Shown here: piece after piece, positions 22,363-29,605 of the stretch
Numbering within the stretch: the stretch's first letter is position 1
Layout: each line of letters begins with the position of its first letter
NCBI GenBank assembly: GCA_964607965.1
Contig: CAZSMH010000013.1
Location: 1-29,745, forward strand
Source of the DNA: SZUA-584 sp964607965
Lineage (GTDB): Bacteria > Bacillota > Clostridia > Christensenellales > SZUA-584
Direction of reading: 5' to 3'
Length of the DNA: 29,745 bases
The notes under the pieces: model-generated
Told to the model about the DNA's origin: nothing
The model's database searches: none
Seen by the model: the letters and a program-made list of their open reading frames with translations, nothing else
Program-made: the position numbers and the translations under genes

Positions 22363-23292
22363 TTAGTCCCTCAGAGCGCGGCCTGTAAGGTTTAAAAATA
22401 CCGTCTCTAGGCTTGCTCTTTTTGTTTCAAACGATATGACTCCCGCGCTGCTTTTGCCGGCCAGCGCTAAAACCTCGCGCGATGCGTTTTCGGCATCGTC
22501 CGATATTATGTTAATTACTGTGCCATTGGCGCTTACCTTTACAACGCCTTTGGCGGCTGCCACGGCTTTAACAAGCTGTTCATCCGGCTTTGAAAGCGTA
22601 AGTTCAAGCTCGCTGCGCGCACCTACCGACTTTATGATATCGTCCTTAGTGCCGGAAGCTAATATGCGTCCGTTGTCCATTATGCAAAGACGGTTGCACA
22701 AAAGCTCTACCTCTTCCATGTAGTGGCTGGTGTATATTATGGTTGCGCCGTTTTGTGCAAGCTGTTTTACGGTATCCAGTATATGGTTGCGAGACTGCGG
22801 GTCTATGCCGACTGTGGGCTCGTCCATAATAATTAATTCTGGCTCGTGCAGCAGCGCAGCCCCTATGTTAAGCCGCCTTTTCATACCGCCCGAATATTTT
22901 TTGACGCGGTCAGAAAGCCGCTCATTAATGCCTATGATATCTGATATATATTCTATCCTTTTGTTAAGCGCTTTCCCTGAGAGTCCGTATGCGCGCCCCC
23001 AGAATTTTAAGTTTTCAAGACCGGACAGACTGGGATACAGCGCTATCTCCTGAGGCACAAGGCCAAGGCTTTGCTGCAAAGGACGCGGGTTTTGGGCGAT
23101 ATCCGTTCCGTTATAAAAAATCTGTCCGCTGTCGGGTATTAAAAGCGTTGCTATCATAGAAATAGTGGTAGATTTACCAGCGCCGTTGGGACCTAAAAGC
23201 CCGAAGATATCTCCTTTTTCCACAGTGAAAGATATATCGTCAACTGCCTTTATGTTCTTAAAGTATTTTTTTAAATTATTGATTTGAAGCAA
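22363..23292 (-). CDS. ABC transporter ATP-binding protein
   Basis: 309 residues. Walker A GPNGAGKST is at 34-42, Q-loop near LVPQEIALYPSL, signature YSGGMKRR at 133-140, Walker B LIIMDEP at 153-159 and the H-loop IIYTSHYMEEVELL. A C-terminal extension of about 90 residues is typical of ABC-2 drug or polysaccharide export ATPases (CcmA/NatA type). The start is TTG at 23292, with AAGGAG ten bases upstream. First gene of the four-gene operon ATPase, permease, permease, acidic protein. It powers export through the two permeases. Confidence 0.93.
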   Translation of the reverse strand: MLQINNLKKYFKNIKAVDDISFTVEKGDIFGLLGPNGAGKSTTISMIATLLIPDSGQIFYNGTDIAQNPRPLQQSLGLVPQEIALYPSLSGLENLKFWGRAYGLSGKALNKRIEYISDIIGINERLSDRVKKYSGGMKRRLNIGAALLHEPELIIMDEPTVGIDPQSRNHILDTVKQLAQNGATIIYTSHYMEEVELLCNRLCIMDNGRILASGTKDDIIKSVGARSELELTLSKPDEQLVKAVAAAKGVVKVSANGTVINIISDDAENASREVLALAGKSSAGVISFETKRASLETVFLNLTGRALRD

Positions 23293-23479
23293 TTTATAAC
23301 TTCTCCTTAAAAACTTAATATAAGGTATTTTTTACATACTATCACAGGATTGCATGGCGCGCAACTTACATAAATTACAACGAGAGTATTTTAAGCCAAA
23401 TGCAAAAATTAAAGTGAGAAACGTTTATTTTCGCTCGGCATAAATTATATTGTACAGCGAAATAAAGGGTGATAGTTGT

Positions 23480-24307
23480 TTGGATATTAATATTGGAATT
23501 GAAGATAAAGGGATGGAGCTGGCTCCGCTGATAGCCAACCGTACGCACGATGTGCTGCGGCTTGGCTGCCTTGTGAGCATAAGCGAAGTTGAAGGATATG
23601 ATGGGCGCATAGTAAAACTGACTTTAACGGACAGCGAAAATGACTGCGAAAAAGAGAAAGCTGTTTTATGTACGATACTTGCGGACATTATTGTAGAAAA
23701 CCTGCAGATACGATATTTGGTAAAAATTCTAAAGCAGGATTATTATTTTATGTCCGAAAAAGAGCAATGCGATATACTTGTAAAAGCTTTGAAAAGCCTC
23801 TGGTACGGCTCGCAAGGCCAGAAGGACGAAGTGGCTTTCTGCAAAAGAGAGGTAAAGCAGCGGATAAAAGAGGCTCTCACGCAGAACGAATCGGACACAA
23901 TTATGCTTGAAGGTTTTATGCGCTTTAGAATGAAAGACTATATTGAGTTTTGGGAGAGGGAGCTTTGCCGCTGTGTTGAAGACTATATAAAAAAGCGGGA
24001 ATATGTCGAATTTGTGGAAATACTGCGGCTGTTCGTGAAAATCCGGATACCCAGGGTACGCAAGGTACATCTTTGCGTGGACGGCGACGGCGAGTATATG
24101 CTGCTTGACGAGCGGCTCTGCATGCTAAAATGCCGTATGACCGACGCGGACGCCGATAAGGACGACGCGCTGTTAAGCGCACTGGTGAACATCGCGCCTC
24201 TCTCGATAATAGTGCATAACAGGGAACGCTTTTTCGATGCCCGAATAATAGAGACGATAAAAGACGTTTTCGGCAGGAGAGTAGAGTTTAGTGAGGATAT
24301 GATTTAA
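23480..24307 (+). CDS. YtxC-like sporulation protein
   Basis: 275 residues, resembling the putative sporulation protein YtxC family: middle segment EGFMRFRMKDYIEFWERE, then VEDYIKKREYVEFVEILRLF, VRKVHLCVDGDGEYMLLDE and a C-terminal ALVNIAPLSIIVHN. The start is TTG at 23480, because AAAGGGTGAT lies six bases before it; an in-frame TTG at 23450 has no such site. Function is unknown; the family is restricted to spore formers. In Bacillus ytxC sits just upstream of thrS, and here thrS also follows, though 3.2 kb and four genes later. A hairpin terminator follows the stop. Confidence 0.75.
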   Translation: MDINIGIEDKGMELAPLIANRTHDVLRLGCLVSISEVEGYDGRIVKLTLTDSENDCEKEKAVLCTILADIIVENLQIRYLVKILKQDYYFMSEKEQCDILVKALKSLWYGSQGQKDEVAFCKREVKQRIKEALTQNESDTIMLEGFMRFRMKDYIEFWERELCRCVEDYIKKREYVEFVEILRLFVKIRIPRVRKVHLCVDGDGEYMLLDERLCMLKCRMTDADADKDDALLSALVNIAPLSIIVHNRERFFDARIIETIKDVFGRRVEFSEDMI

Positions 24308-24309
24308 CT

Positions 24310-24340
24310 GCCGGGGTAACACAGCCCCGGCTGCGCTTTA
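24310..24340 (+). terminator. Terminator after the ytxC-like gene
   Basis: GCCGGGG-TAACACAG-CCCCGGC: a perfect 7-base GC stem with an 8-base loop, followed by TGCGCTTT. The T-tract is weak. Confidence 0.6.
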
Positions 24341-24388
24341 ATTACCTAAGGCGTATTTATCAGAGATTAAAGTGCTGACATCACGGGC

Positions 24389-24417
24389 TTGCCGATTATT
24401 GCCATGCGTAGTAGAAT
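24389..24417 (+). promoter_or_regulatory. Candidate promoter of the amidohydrolase gene
   Basis: TTGCCG, 17-base spacer, TAGAAT, ending 32 bases before the start codon at 24449. Confidence 0.45.
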
Positions 24418-24448
24418 AAACGAATAAATCTGTTTTATGGAGCTGCAT

Positions 24449-25231
24449 ATGGTAATAGATTTTCACACACATTGTTTCACCGATTATATCGCGGAATCGG
24501 CAATAAAAAAACTGGAGGCAGGCTCAAATGTTACCGCGGTGCACGACGGCACGGCGGGAGGCCTTATAAAGCATATGGCACAGTGCGGCGTAGATAAAAG
24601 CGTTGTTCTGCCTGTTGCAACAAAGCCGTCTCAGGTAAAACGTATAAACGAGTGGGCGCGCGATACGCAAAACGACAAGCTTGTTTTTTACGGCGCAGTG
24701 CATCCCGATGACGAGGATTTCTTTTCGTCGGCAGAACAGGTAAAAAAAATAGGATTAAAGGGAGTGAAGCTGCATCCTGATTATCAGCATTTTTATGCGG
24801 ACGAGCCGCGCATGATGCCGCTTTACGAAGCGCTTCGAGATTTGGGTTTGACGGTAGTGCTGCATGCCGGGATTGATATCGGCTATCCTGTACCGGTGCA
24901 CTGTACGCCGTTTATGATAAGAAAGATTATTGATAACATTCCCGGTTTGCGGCTTGTTGCGGCGCACATGGGCAGTTATTCGCTCTGGCGTGACTCGGAC
25001 GAATTTTTAACAGGTTCTCCTGTATATTACGACACGTCGTATTCGCACCATGCGCTGGGCAGCGCCGCCATGGCAGACATGATACGCCGTCACGGTGCTG
25101 AGCGTGTGCTTTTCGGCACGGATTCACCGTGGAAGCGCGCAGACGACGAGATAGCTGCTATACAGTCCCTTTCGCTGCCCGCGGACGATATAGACAAGAT
25201 ACTTTATAAAAATGCGCTAGCGTTTATTTGA
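24449..25231 (+). CDS. Amidohydrolase-family metal-dependent hydrolase
   Basis: 260 residues, Amidohydrolase_2 type TIM barrel. Metal-ligand motifs in order: DFHTH (His6, His8) at the start, GVKLHPDYQ near 108, TVVLHAG near 139, VAAHMG near 175 and FGTDSPW near 227. These enzymes hydrolyse or decarboxylate many substrates, so the reaction is not assignable. The ATG at 24449 is chosen over 24437 because GGAG lies six bases before it and the protein then begins at the first barrel strand. The following mazF gene begins 95 bases on. Confidence 0.83.
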   Translation: MVIDFHTHCFTDYIAESAIKKLEAGSNVTAVHDGTAGGLIKHMAQCGVDKSVVLPVATKPSQVKRINEWARDTQNDKLVFYGAVHPDDEDFFSSAEQVKKIGLKGVKLHPDYQHFYADEPRMMPLYEALRDLGLTVVLHAGIDIGYPVPVHCTPFMIRKIIDNIPGLRLVAAHMGSYSLWRDSDEFLTGSPVYYDTSYSHHALGSAAMADMIRRHGAERVLFGTDSPWKRADDEIAAIQSLSLPADDIDKILYKNALAFI

Positions 25232-25326
25232 AAATAAGTTTGACTAAAAACATTGCCCGCAAACATAGTACATACCCTTTTCATATTATATAAGGGAAAC
25301 CAAAACAGCATATTGCGGGGTGAACT

Positions 25327-25686
25327 ATGATTGAGCGAGGGGATGTTTACTACGCGGATTTAAACCCCGTGACCGGCTCCGAACAAGGCGGCATCCGTCC
25401 TGTGCTTGTGATACAAAACGACACGGGCAACAGGTTCAGCCCGACGATAATAGTAGCAGCCATAACATCCAATATCGGAAAAGCGCGGCTGCCAACGCAT
25501 ATCATAATAGATGCAGATGTGCTGTCTGAAAAAAGCGTCGTTCTTCTTGAACAGATAAGAACGATAGATAAATCAAGGCTGATAAAAAAAGCGGGCCGGC
25601 TAAGTGAAAACGATATGCTTCGCGTTGAGAAAGCCATATCAATCAGCATGGGGTTTGATAATACAAAGCAGAACGACAAAGACTAA
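25327..25686 (+). CDS. mazF: MazF/PemK-family endoribonuclease toxin (EndoA-like)
   Basis: 119 residues with the full EndoA signature: RGDVYYADLNPVTGSEQGG, RPVLVIQND, GNRFSPTIIVAAIT, LPTHIIID and LLEQIRTIDKSRL. Arg24 and Thr47 match the catalytic Arg25/Thr48 of B. subtilis EndoA, so it should be an active mRNA interferase cutting single-stranded RNA (UACAU-like in relatives). ATG at 25327 behind GCGGGGTGA. No antitoxin ORF is present in the 95 bases upstream, where EndoAI or another antitoxin is normally found. It is closed by its own terminator. Confidence 0.93.
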   Translation: MIERGDVYYADLNPVTGSEQGGIRPVLVIQNDTGNRFSPTIIVAAITSNIGKARLPTHIIIDADVLSEKSVVLLEQIRTIDKSRLIKKAGRLSENDMLRVEKAISISMGFDNTKQNDKD

Positions 25687-25715
25687 AGCGGAGGAGATTA
25701 TCTCTTCCGCTTTTT
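25685..25715 (+). terminator. Terminator after mazF
   Basis: AAAGCGGAGGAGA-TTA-TCTCTTCCGCTTT: a 13-base stem with one G-U pair and a 3-base loop, ending in TTTTT and overlapping the mazF stop codon. Confidence 0.85.
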
Positions 25716-25735
25716 ATGTAAAAAAGGGAGGCAGC

Positions 25736-26557
25736 ATGAAACGCCGCATAAAAGACTACATGGCGATAACGGCAGGCGTAGCCGTTGCCGTGGCAGGGCT
25801 TAATCTGTTTCTTGTACCTAATAAAATAGCCGCGGGAGGTATAAGCGGCATAGCTACAATACTGTATCACTTGTTTGGGTTTCCTCTCGGTTTAACCATT
25901 GCGGTGCTGAACATTCCGCTTTTTGCTGTAGGTTTTCGTATTGTCGGCAAAAGCTTCGCTGTACGCACACTGTACGCGCTGGCGCTTTACTCGGTGCTTG
26001 CGGAGGCAATACCGGTTATAGGCAGCGAGGATTTGTTTTTAGGCTGCGTATACGGCGGCGTTCTTATGGGCGCGGGCGTGGGGCTTGTGATTCGTTCGGG
26101 CGGCTCGACAGGCGGTACCGACATGGCCGCAAAAATGTTAAGCGAACGGTTTAAGTCTTTAGGAATAGGCTCTATTGTTTTTATTATTGACTTTATTGTA
26201 ATCGCGGCGGCCGGCGTATTGTTTGAGCCGCAGGCAGCGCTTTATGCCATAGCTTCAATATACATTACATCAAAGCTTATTGACGTAATGACGGTTGGGC
26301 TTGCTATGGCGAAAGCTTTTTACATCATATCTGATAAAAACGCCGAGATTTCCCGGGCTATCATGGAAGAGTTAAGCAGGGGAGTTACCGCTCTTACCGC
26401 AAAGGGGCTTTACAGCGGGCAGCCAAAAGAAGTGCTGCTGTGCGTGCTAAGATGGCGTACCGAAGGTACAAAACTTAAAAGAATAGTTAAAAAGATAGAC
26501 GAGAGAGCCTTTGTTATAGTTGCCGATGTAAAAGAGGTTCTGGGAGAAGGTTTTTAA
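25736..26557 (+). CDS. YitT-family membrane protein (DUF2179 C-terminal domain)
   Basis: 273 residues: five or six membrane helices (YMAITAGVAVAVAGLNLFLV, LYALALYSVLAEAIPVI and so on) with the family motifs VPNKIAAGGISGIATI and RSGGSTGGTDMAAK, followed by a cytoplasmic DUF2179 domain (LSRGVTALTAKGLYSG, VLLCVLRWRTE, FVIVADVKEVLGEGF). Function is unproven; members are numerous in spore formers. The start at 25736 follows GGGAGG. A longer frame from 25604 would overlap mazF and run through the terminator, so it is rejected. Confidence 0.88.
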   Translation: MKRRIKDYMAITAGVAVAVAGLNLFLVPNKIAAGGISGIATILYHLFGFPLGLTIAVLNIPLFAVGFRIVGKSFAVRTLYALALYSVLAEAIPVIGSEDLFLGCVYGGVLMGAGVGLVIRSGGSTGGTDMAAKMLSERFKSLGIGSIVFIIDFIVIAAAGVLFEPQAALYAIASIYITSKLIDVMTVGLAMAKAFYIISDKNAEISRAIMEELSRGVTALTAKGLYSGQPKEVLLCVLRWRTEGTKLKRIVKKIDERAFVIVADVKEVLGEGF

Positions 26558-26583
26558 AAAAAATTAACAGAAAAAAACATGTC

Positions 26584-26613
26584 TTGTTTTGCGAGTGTTA
26601 TTGGTGGTATTAT
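26584..26613 (+). promoter_or_regulatory. Candidate promoter of the DUF308 gene
   Basis: TTGTTT (26584-26589), 18-base spacer, TATTAT (26608-26613), 32 bases before the start codon. Confidence 0.4.
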
Positions 26614-26645
26614 CTAGGTAAATATTAATTAGCGGAGGGGGATAA

Positions 26646-27197
26646 ATGCAAACCGCAAAGACGATGCCGTGGTGGCTTACTATGCTTATAGGGATAATAA
26701 TACTTATAGCGGGCATATTTTTGGCAGCGTGGCCTTTGGCCGGTCTTGACGTACTTACGTTTTTACTGGGTATTGGCGTATTAGGCTTTGGTGTCTACAA
26801 CATATTCATGGCGGTAAAAACAACGGACGATAACCGGCTTTTTATACCTTTCCTTGTACACGGGCTTTTAAACCTTGTAATGTTTCTGCTGCTTATTTTC
26901 ATCCACAACACTCCCCAGCATCTTGGAGCGATACTGGGAAGCTGGGTCATAGTGTTTGGCATATTTCGCATAATATATGCCCGCCAGGATGCCGAAAAAA
27001 AGTTAAGCGCCCGTTTTGGCGTGCTTATGTTCCTTGTAGGAGTTGCACTTCTTATACTGCCTTTTGTTATTGGAATAGACCACGTGCTTTTCCTTGGCAT
27101 TGTGGCCATAATTATTGGCACTGTGCGTATAGGGTTAAGCATACTTAAGAAAGCACGCAACGATGAGACCGATAAGGGACGGATTGATTTAAGATAA
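26646..27197 (+). CDS. HdeD-like DUF308 membrane protein
   Basis: 183 residues with six hydrophobic helices in three hairpins, e.g. WWLTMLIGIIILIAGIFLAA, DVLTFLLGIGVLGFGVYNIF and ARFGVLMFLVGVALLILPF. The repeated G/A-rich helix pairs and the short basic tail are typical of DUF308 (HdeD) proteins. E. coli HdeD is linked to acid resistance at high density; the role in Firmicutes is unknown. AGCGGAGGGG lies before the ATG. The consensus thrS promoter begins at its stop codon. Confidence 0.85.
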   Translation: MQTAKTMPWWLTMLIGIIILIAGIFLAAWPLAGLDVLTFLLGIGVLGFGVYNIFMAVKTTDDNRLFIPFLVHGLLNLVMFLLLIFIHNTPQHLGAILGSWVIVFGIFRIIYARQDAEKKLSARFGVLMFLVGVALLILPFVIGIDHVLFLGIVAIIIGTVRIGLSILKKARNDETDKGRIDLR

Positions 27198-27227
27198 TTG
27201 ACATAACGGCCGAAACGGTTGTATAAT
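27198..27227 (+). promoter_or_regulatory. Promoter of the T-box/thrS transcript
   Basis: Perfect TTGACA (27198-27203), 18-base spacer, perfect TATAAT (27222-27227). It is the strongest promoter match in the window. Confidence 0.85.
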
Positions 27228-27233
27228 CATGCG

Positions 27234-27480
27234 GTAAATATCAGCGGAGCATGAAGAAGAAAAAGCTTTTTGAAAAAAGCGCATTAAAAAGAGATGTTAC
27301 ACCATAGGCTGAAAGTGTGACGGGTGCTGAAAAAAGCTGTACCGCCTTTTTTAGTTTCGCAGGGGCGCCTCCCTTAGCGGGCAAATAAGCGCCATTGCCG
27401 AATGCGGCGGTGGAAAATGGGTGGAACCGCGGTTTTAAAAAAATCGTCCCGTGCAACTTTATCTGCACGGTTTTTTTATT
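27234..27480 (+). promoter_or_regulatory. T-box riboswitch leader of thrS
   Basis: A 250-base leader. The T-box sequence GGGTGGAACCGCGG lies at 27419-27432, in the antiterminator, and a terminator helix follows. Stem I can be drawn with AGCTTTTT/AAAAAGCT, AGCGC/GTGCT and GTTACAC/GTGTGAC pairings. The proposed specifier codon ACC (Thr) is at 27341-27343 on the 3' side, followed by a purine. Uncharged tRNA-Thr should stabilise the antiterminator and allow thrS expression. The UGGA of the T-box implies U as discriminator base of the cognate tRNA. The helix boundaries were drawn by eye. Confidence 0.9.
27449..27480 (+). terminator. T-box-controlled terminator
   Basis: CCGTGCA (27449-27455) and TGCACGG (27464-27470) form the stem, followed by seven Ts and ATTTT. 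Its 5' arm region overlaps the part of the T-box expected to form the antiterminator. Confidence 0.9.
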
Positions 27481-27501
27481 TTATAAAGAGGTTAAAGAAA
27501 A

Positions 27502-29433
27502 ATGAAGATTATACTGACTAACGGGGAAACAAGGGAATTTGCAGACGGCAGCAGCGCGCTTAAGATTGCGGCGGCCATATCCGGCGCTCTTGCCAAAAAA
27601 GCGCTTGCTGTAAGGATAGACGGCGAAGTAAAAGGGCTTGACGCGGTGCCAAAGGAAAACAGCCGCGTAGAGATACTGACGTTTGAGGACGAAGACGGCA
27701 AAAAAACGCTGCGCCACAGCGCGTCGCATATAATGGCGCAGGCGGTGCTGCGGCTGTTCCCGGACGCGAAGCTGGCCATAGGGCCTGCTATCGATTCCGG
27801 CTTTTATTACGACTTTGATGTGCAAAAGCCTTTTGACGCTGCCGACCTGCAAAAAATAGAAAAAGAGATGGAGCGCATAATTGCGCAGAATTTGGCTATA
27901 GAGAGGTTTGAGCTGGGCTTTGAAGAGGCGATAGAGAAAATGAAGGACGAGCCTTATAAGCAGGAGCTTATACGCGAGCTGCCTGGTGACGCCGTCATTA
28001 GCTTTTACCGGCAGGGGGATTTTACCGACCTTTGCGCAGGCCCGCACGTTTTATCAACCGGCAGGGTACGGCAGTTTAAGCTGTTAAGCGTGGCAGGGGC
28101 ATACTGGCGCGGAAACGAAAAAAACAAGATGTTAACGCGCATATACGGCACGGCGTTTGAGAAAAAAGAAGAGCTTGCAGCTTATATTGATATGCTAAGG
28201 GAAGCCAAAGAGAGAGACCATAACAAATTGGGGCGCGAGCTTAAGTTTTTTATGACCAGCGACGTTGTTGGACAGGGGCTGCCTATGCTTATGCCCAAGG
28301 GCGGCAAGCTTATGCAGACTTTAATACGCTTTGTTGAAGACGAGGAGGAAAAACGCGGCTATATGCATGTGCGCACTCCGCTTATGGCCAAGAGCGACCT
28401 TTATAAAATATCGGGGCACTGGGACCATTACAAAGACGGCATGTTTGTTTTAGGCGACGAGAAAAGCGGCGGGGAAGTGCTGGCGCTTCGGCCTATGGAA
28501 TGTCCTTTCCAGTTTCTTATGTACAATTCGGACATACACAGCTACCGCGAGCTGCCAGTCCGTTACGCGGAGACGGCAACGTTGTTTAGAAACGAGGCTT
28601 CCGGCGAGATGCACGGTCTTATACGCGTGCGCCAGTTTACTCTTGCCGATGCGCACATTATCTGCACTCCGCAGCAGGTGGCAGACGAGTTTAAGGCGGT
28701 GCTGGATTTGATAAGCTATGTGATGAGCGCGCTGGGAGTCGAAAAAGAGATACGCTACCGTTTCTCTAAGTGGGACCCCAGCAATACCGAAAAATACATA
28801 GACAACCCCGAAGCGTGGGAGACCACGCAGGCGCTTATGAAGCGCATAATTGACGAGATCGGGCTTGATTATACCGAGGCTGACGGCGAGGCAGCGTTCT
28901 ACGGCCCGAAGCTTGATTTACAGTTTAAAAACGTGTACGGCAAGGAAGATACGCTTTTTACGGTGCAGATAGACTTTGCTCTGCCGGAGCGTTTCGGTAT
29001 GACTTACGTGGATTCGGACGGCACAAAGAAGCGCCCGTACGTTATACACCGCTCGTCCATAGGCTGCTACGAGCGCACAATAGCGATGCTCATAGAAAAG
29101 TACAAAGGCGCTCTGCCGCTGTGGACGGCGCCGGAGCAGGTGCGGCTTATGGCAATAACCGACCGCTCAATAGGTTATCTTCGCGAATGGGAGAAAAGAT
29201 TAAAGAATGTGGGAGTGCGCTGCAGCCTTGATACGCGCAGCGAAAAGATAGGCTACAAGATAAGGGAGGCGCGCAGCGAGCGCATACCTTATATGGCAAT
29301 TGCCGGAGACAACGAGGTGCAGAATGGCACGCTGGCTATACGAAAGCGCGCTCTGGGCGAAATGGGCGAGATGGACGGCGAAGCGTTTATCAAAATGGTG
29401 CAGGGAGAGATTGAAGACAAGGTTATTTTCTAA
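27502..29433 (+). CDS. thrS: Threonine--tRNA ligase
   Basis: 643 residues: TGS domain (1-60), editing/second additional domain with HSASHIMAQAV and CAGPHV, class II catalytic core, and C-terminal anticodon-binding domain (VRLMAITDRSIGYLREW onward). The zinc ligands are in place: Cys334 in RPMECP, His385 in ADAHIIC and His516 in VIHRSSIGCYER. Motif 2 is VRYAETATLFRNEASG. Instead of the common MNCPGH the segment reads MECPFQ, and the C-terminal His motif has SSIGCYERT rather than APFGSMERF, marking a divergent ThrRS subtype. The start follows AGAGG at about ten bases. Expression is set by the T-box leader. Confidence 0.97.
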   Translation: MKIILTNGETREFADGSSALKIAAAISGALAKKALAVRIDGEVKGLDAVPKENSRVEILTFEDEDGKKTLRHSASHIMAQAVLRLFPDAKLAIGPAIDSGFYYDFDVQKPFDAADLQKIEKEMERIIAQNLAIERFELGFEEAIEKMKDEPYKQELIRELPGDAVISFYRQGDFTDLCAGPHVLSTGRVRQFKLLSVAGAYWRGNEKNKMLTRIYGTAFEKKEELAAYIDMLREAKERDHNKLGRELKFFMTSDVVGQGLPMLMPKGGKLMQTLIRFVEDEEEKRGYMHVRTPLMAKSDLYKISGHWDHYKDGMFVLGDEKSGGEVLALRPMECPFQFLMYNSDIHSYRELPVRYAETATLFRNEASGEMHGLIRVRQFTLADAHIICTPQQVADEFKAVLDLISYVMSALGVEKEIRYRFSKWDPSNTEKYIDNPEAWETTQALMKRIIDEIGLDYTEADGEAAFYGPKLDLQFKNVYGKEDTLFTVQIDFALPERFGMTYVDSDGTKKRPYVIHRSSIGCYERTIAMLIEKYKGALPLWTAPEQVRLMAITDRSIGYLREWEKRLKNVGVRCSLDTRSEKIGYKIREARSERIPYMAIAGDNEVQNGTLAIRKRALGEMGEMDGEAFIKMVQGEIEDKVIF

Positions 29434-29455
29434 GGGCTTGCTGTAAGACAATAAC

Positions 29456-29491
29456 AAGGGCTGTGCGGAGACTTTCCGGGCAGCCTTTTTT
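29456..29491 (+). terminator. Terminator after thrS
   Basis: AAGGGCTG...CGGA-loop-TCCG...CAGCC forms an imperfect stem of about twelve pairs, followed by seven Ts. Confidence 0.78.
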
Positions 29492-29526
29492 GTATCCGTC
29501 CCGCTATTTCCCACGCTAAAAGCATG

Positions 29527-29555
29527 TTGTATCACATACTGCCGTATGTTACACT
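29527..29555 (+). promoter_or_regulatory. Promoter with internal dyad before the last gene
   Basis: TTGTAT (29527-29532), 17 bases, TACACT (29550-29555). The spacer holds a perfect dyad ACATAC-TGCC-GTATGT (29534-29549), placed where a repressor would block RNA polymerase. Confidence 0.5.
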
Positions 29556-29605
29556 CTTTTTTATAAGCAGCATATTTATATTTACTGAATTTTACGGAGG
29601 CTATG

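Noticed and set aside
23425..23450. Sigma-E-like -10 (CATAAATT) before the ytxC-like gene
   Set aside because: The -35 region (GAAACGT) is a poor match, so the promoter could not be supported.
25232..25326. Possible small antitoxin gene before mazF
   Set aside because: No start with RBS and open frame fits in the 95 bases in any frame read.
25604..25735. Upstream in-frame start for the YitT-family gene
   Set aside because: It overlaps mazF and passes through a strong terminator; the ATG at 25736 has its own GGGAGG and gives the usual family N-terminus.
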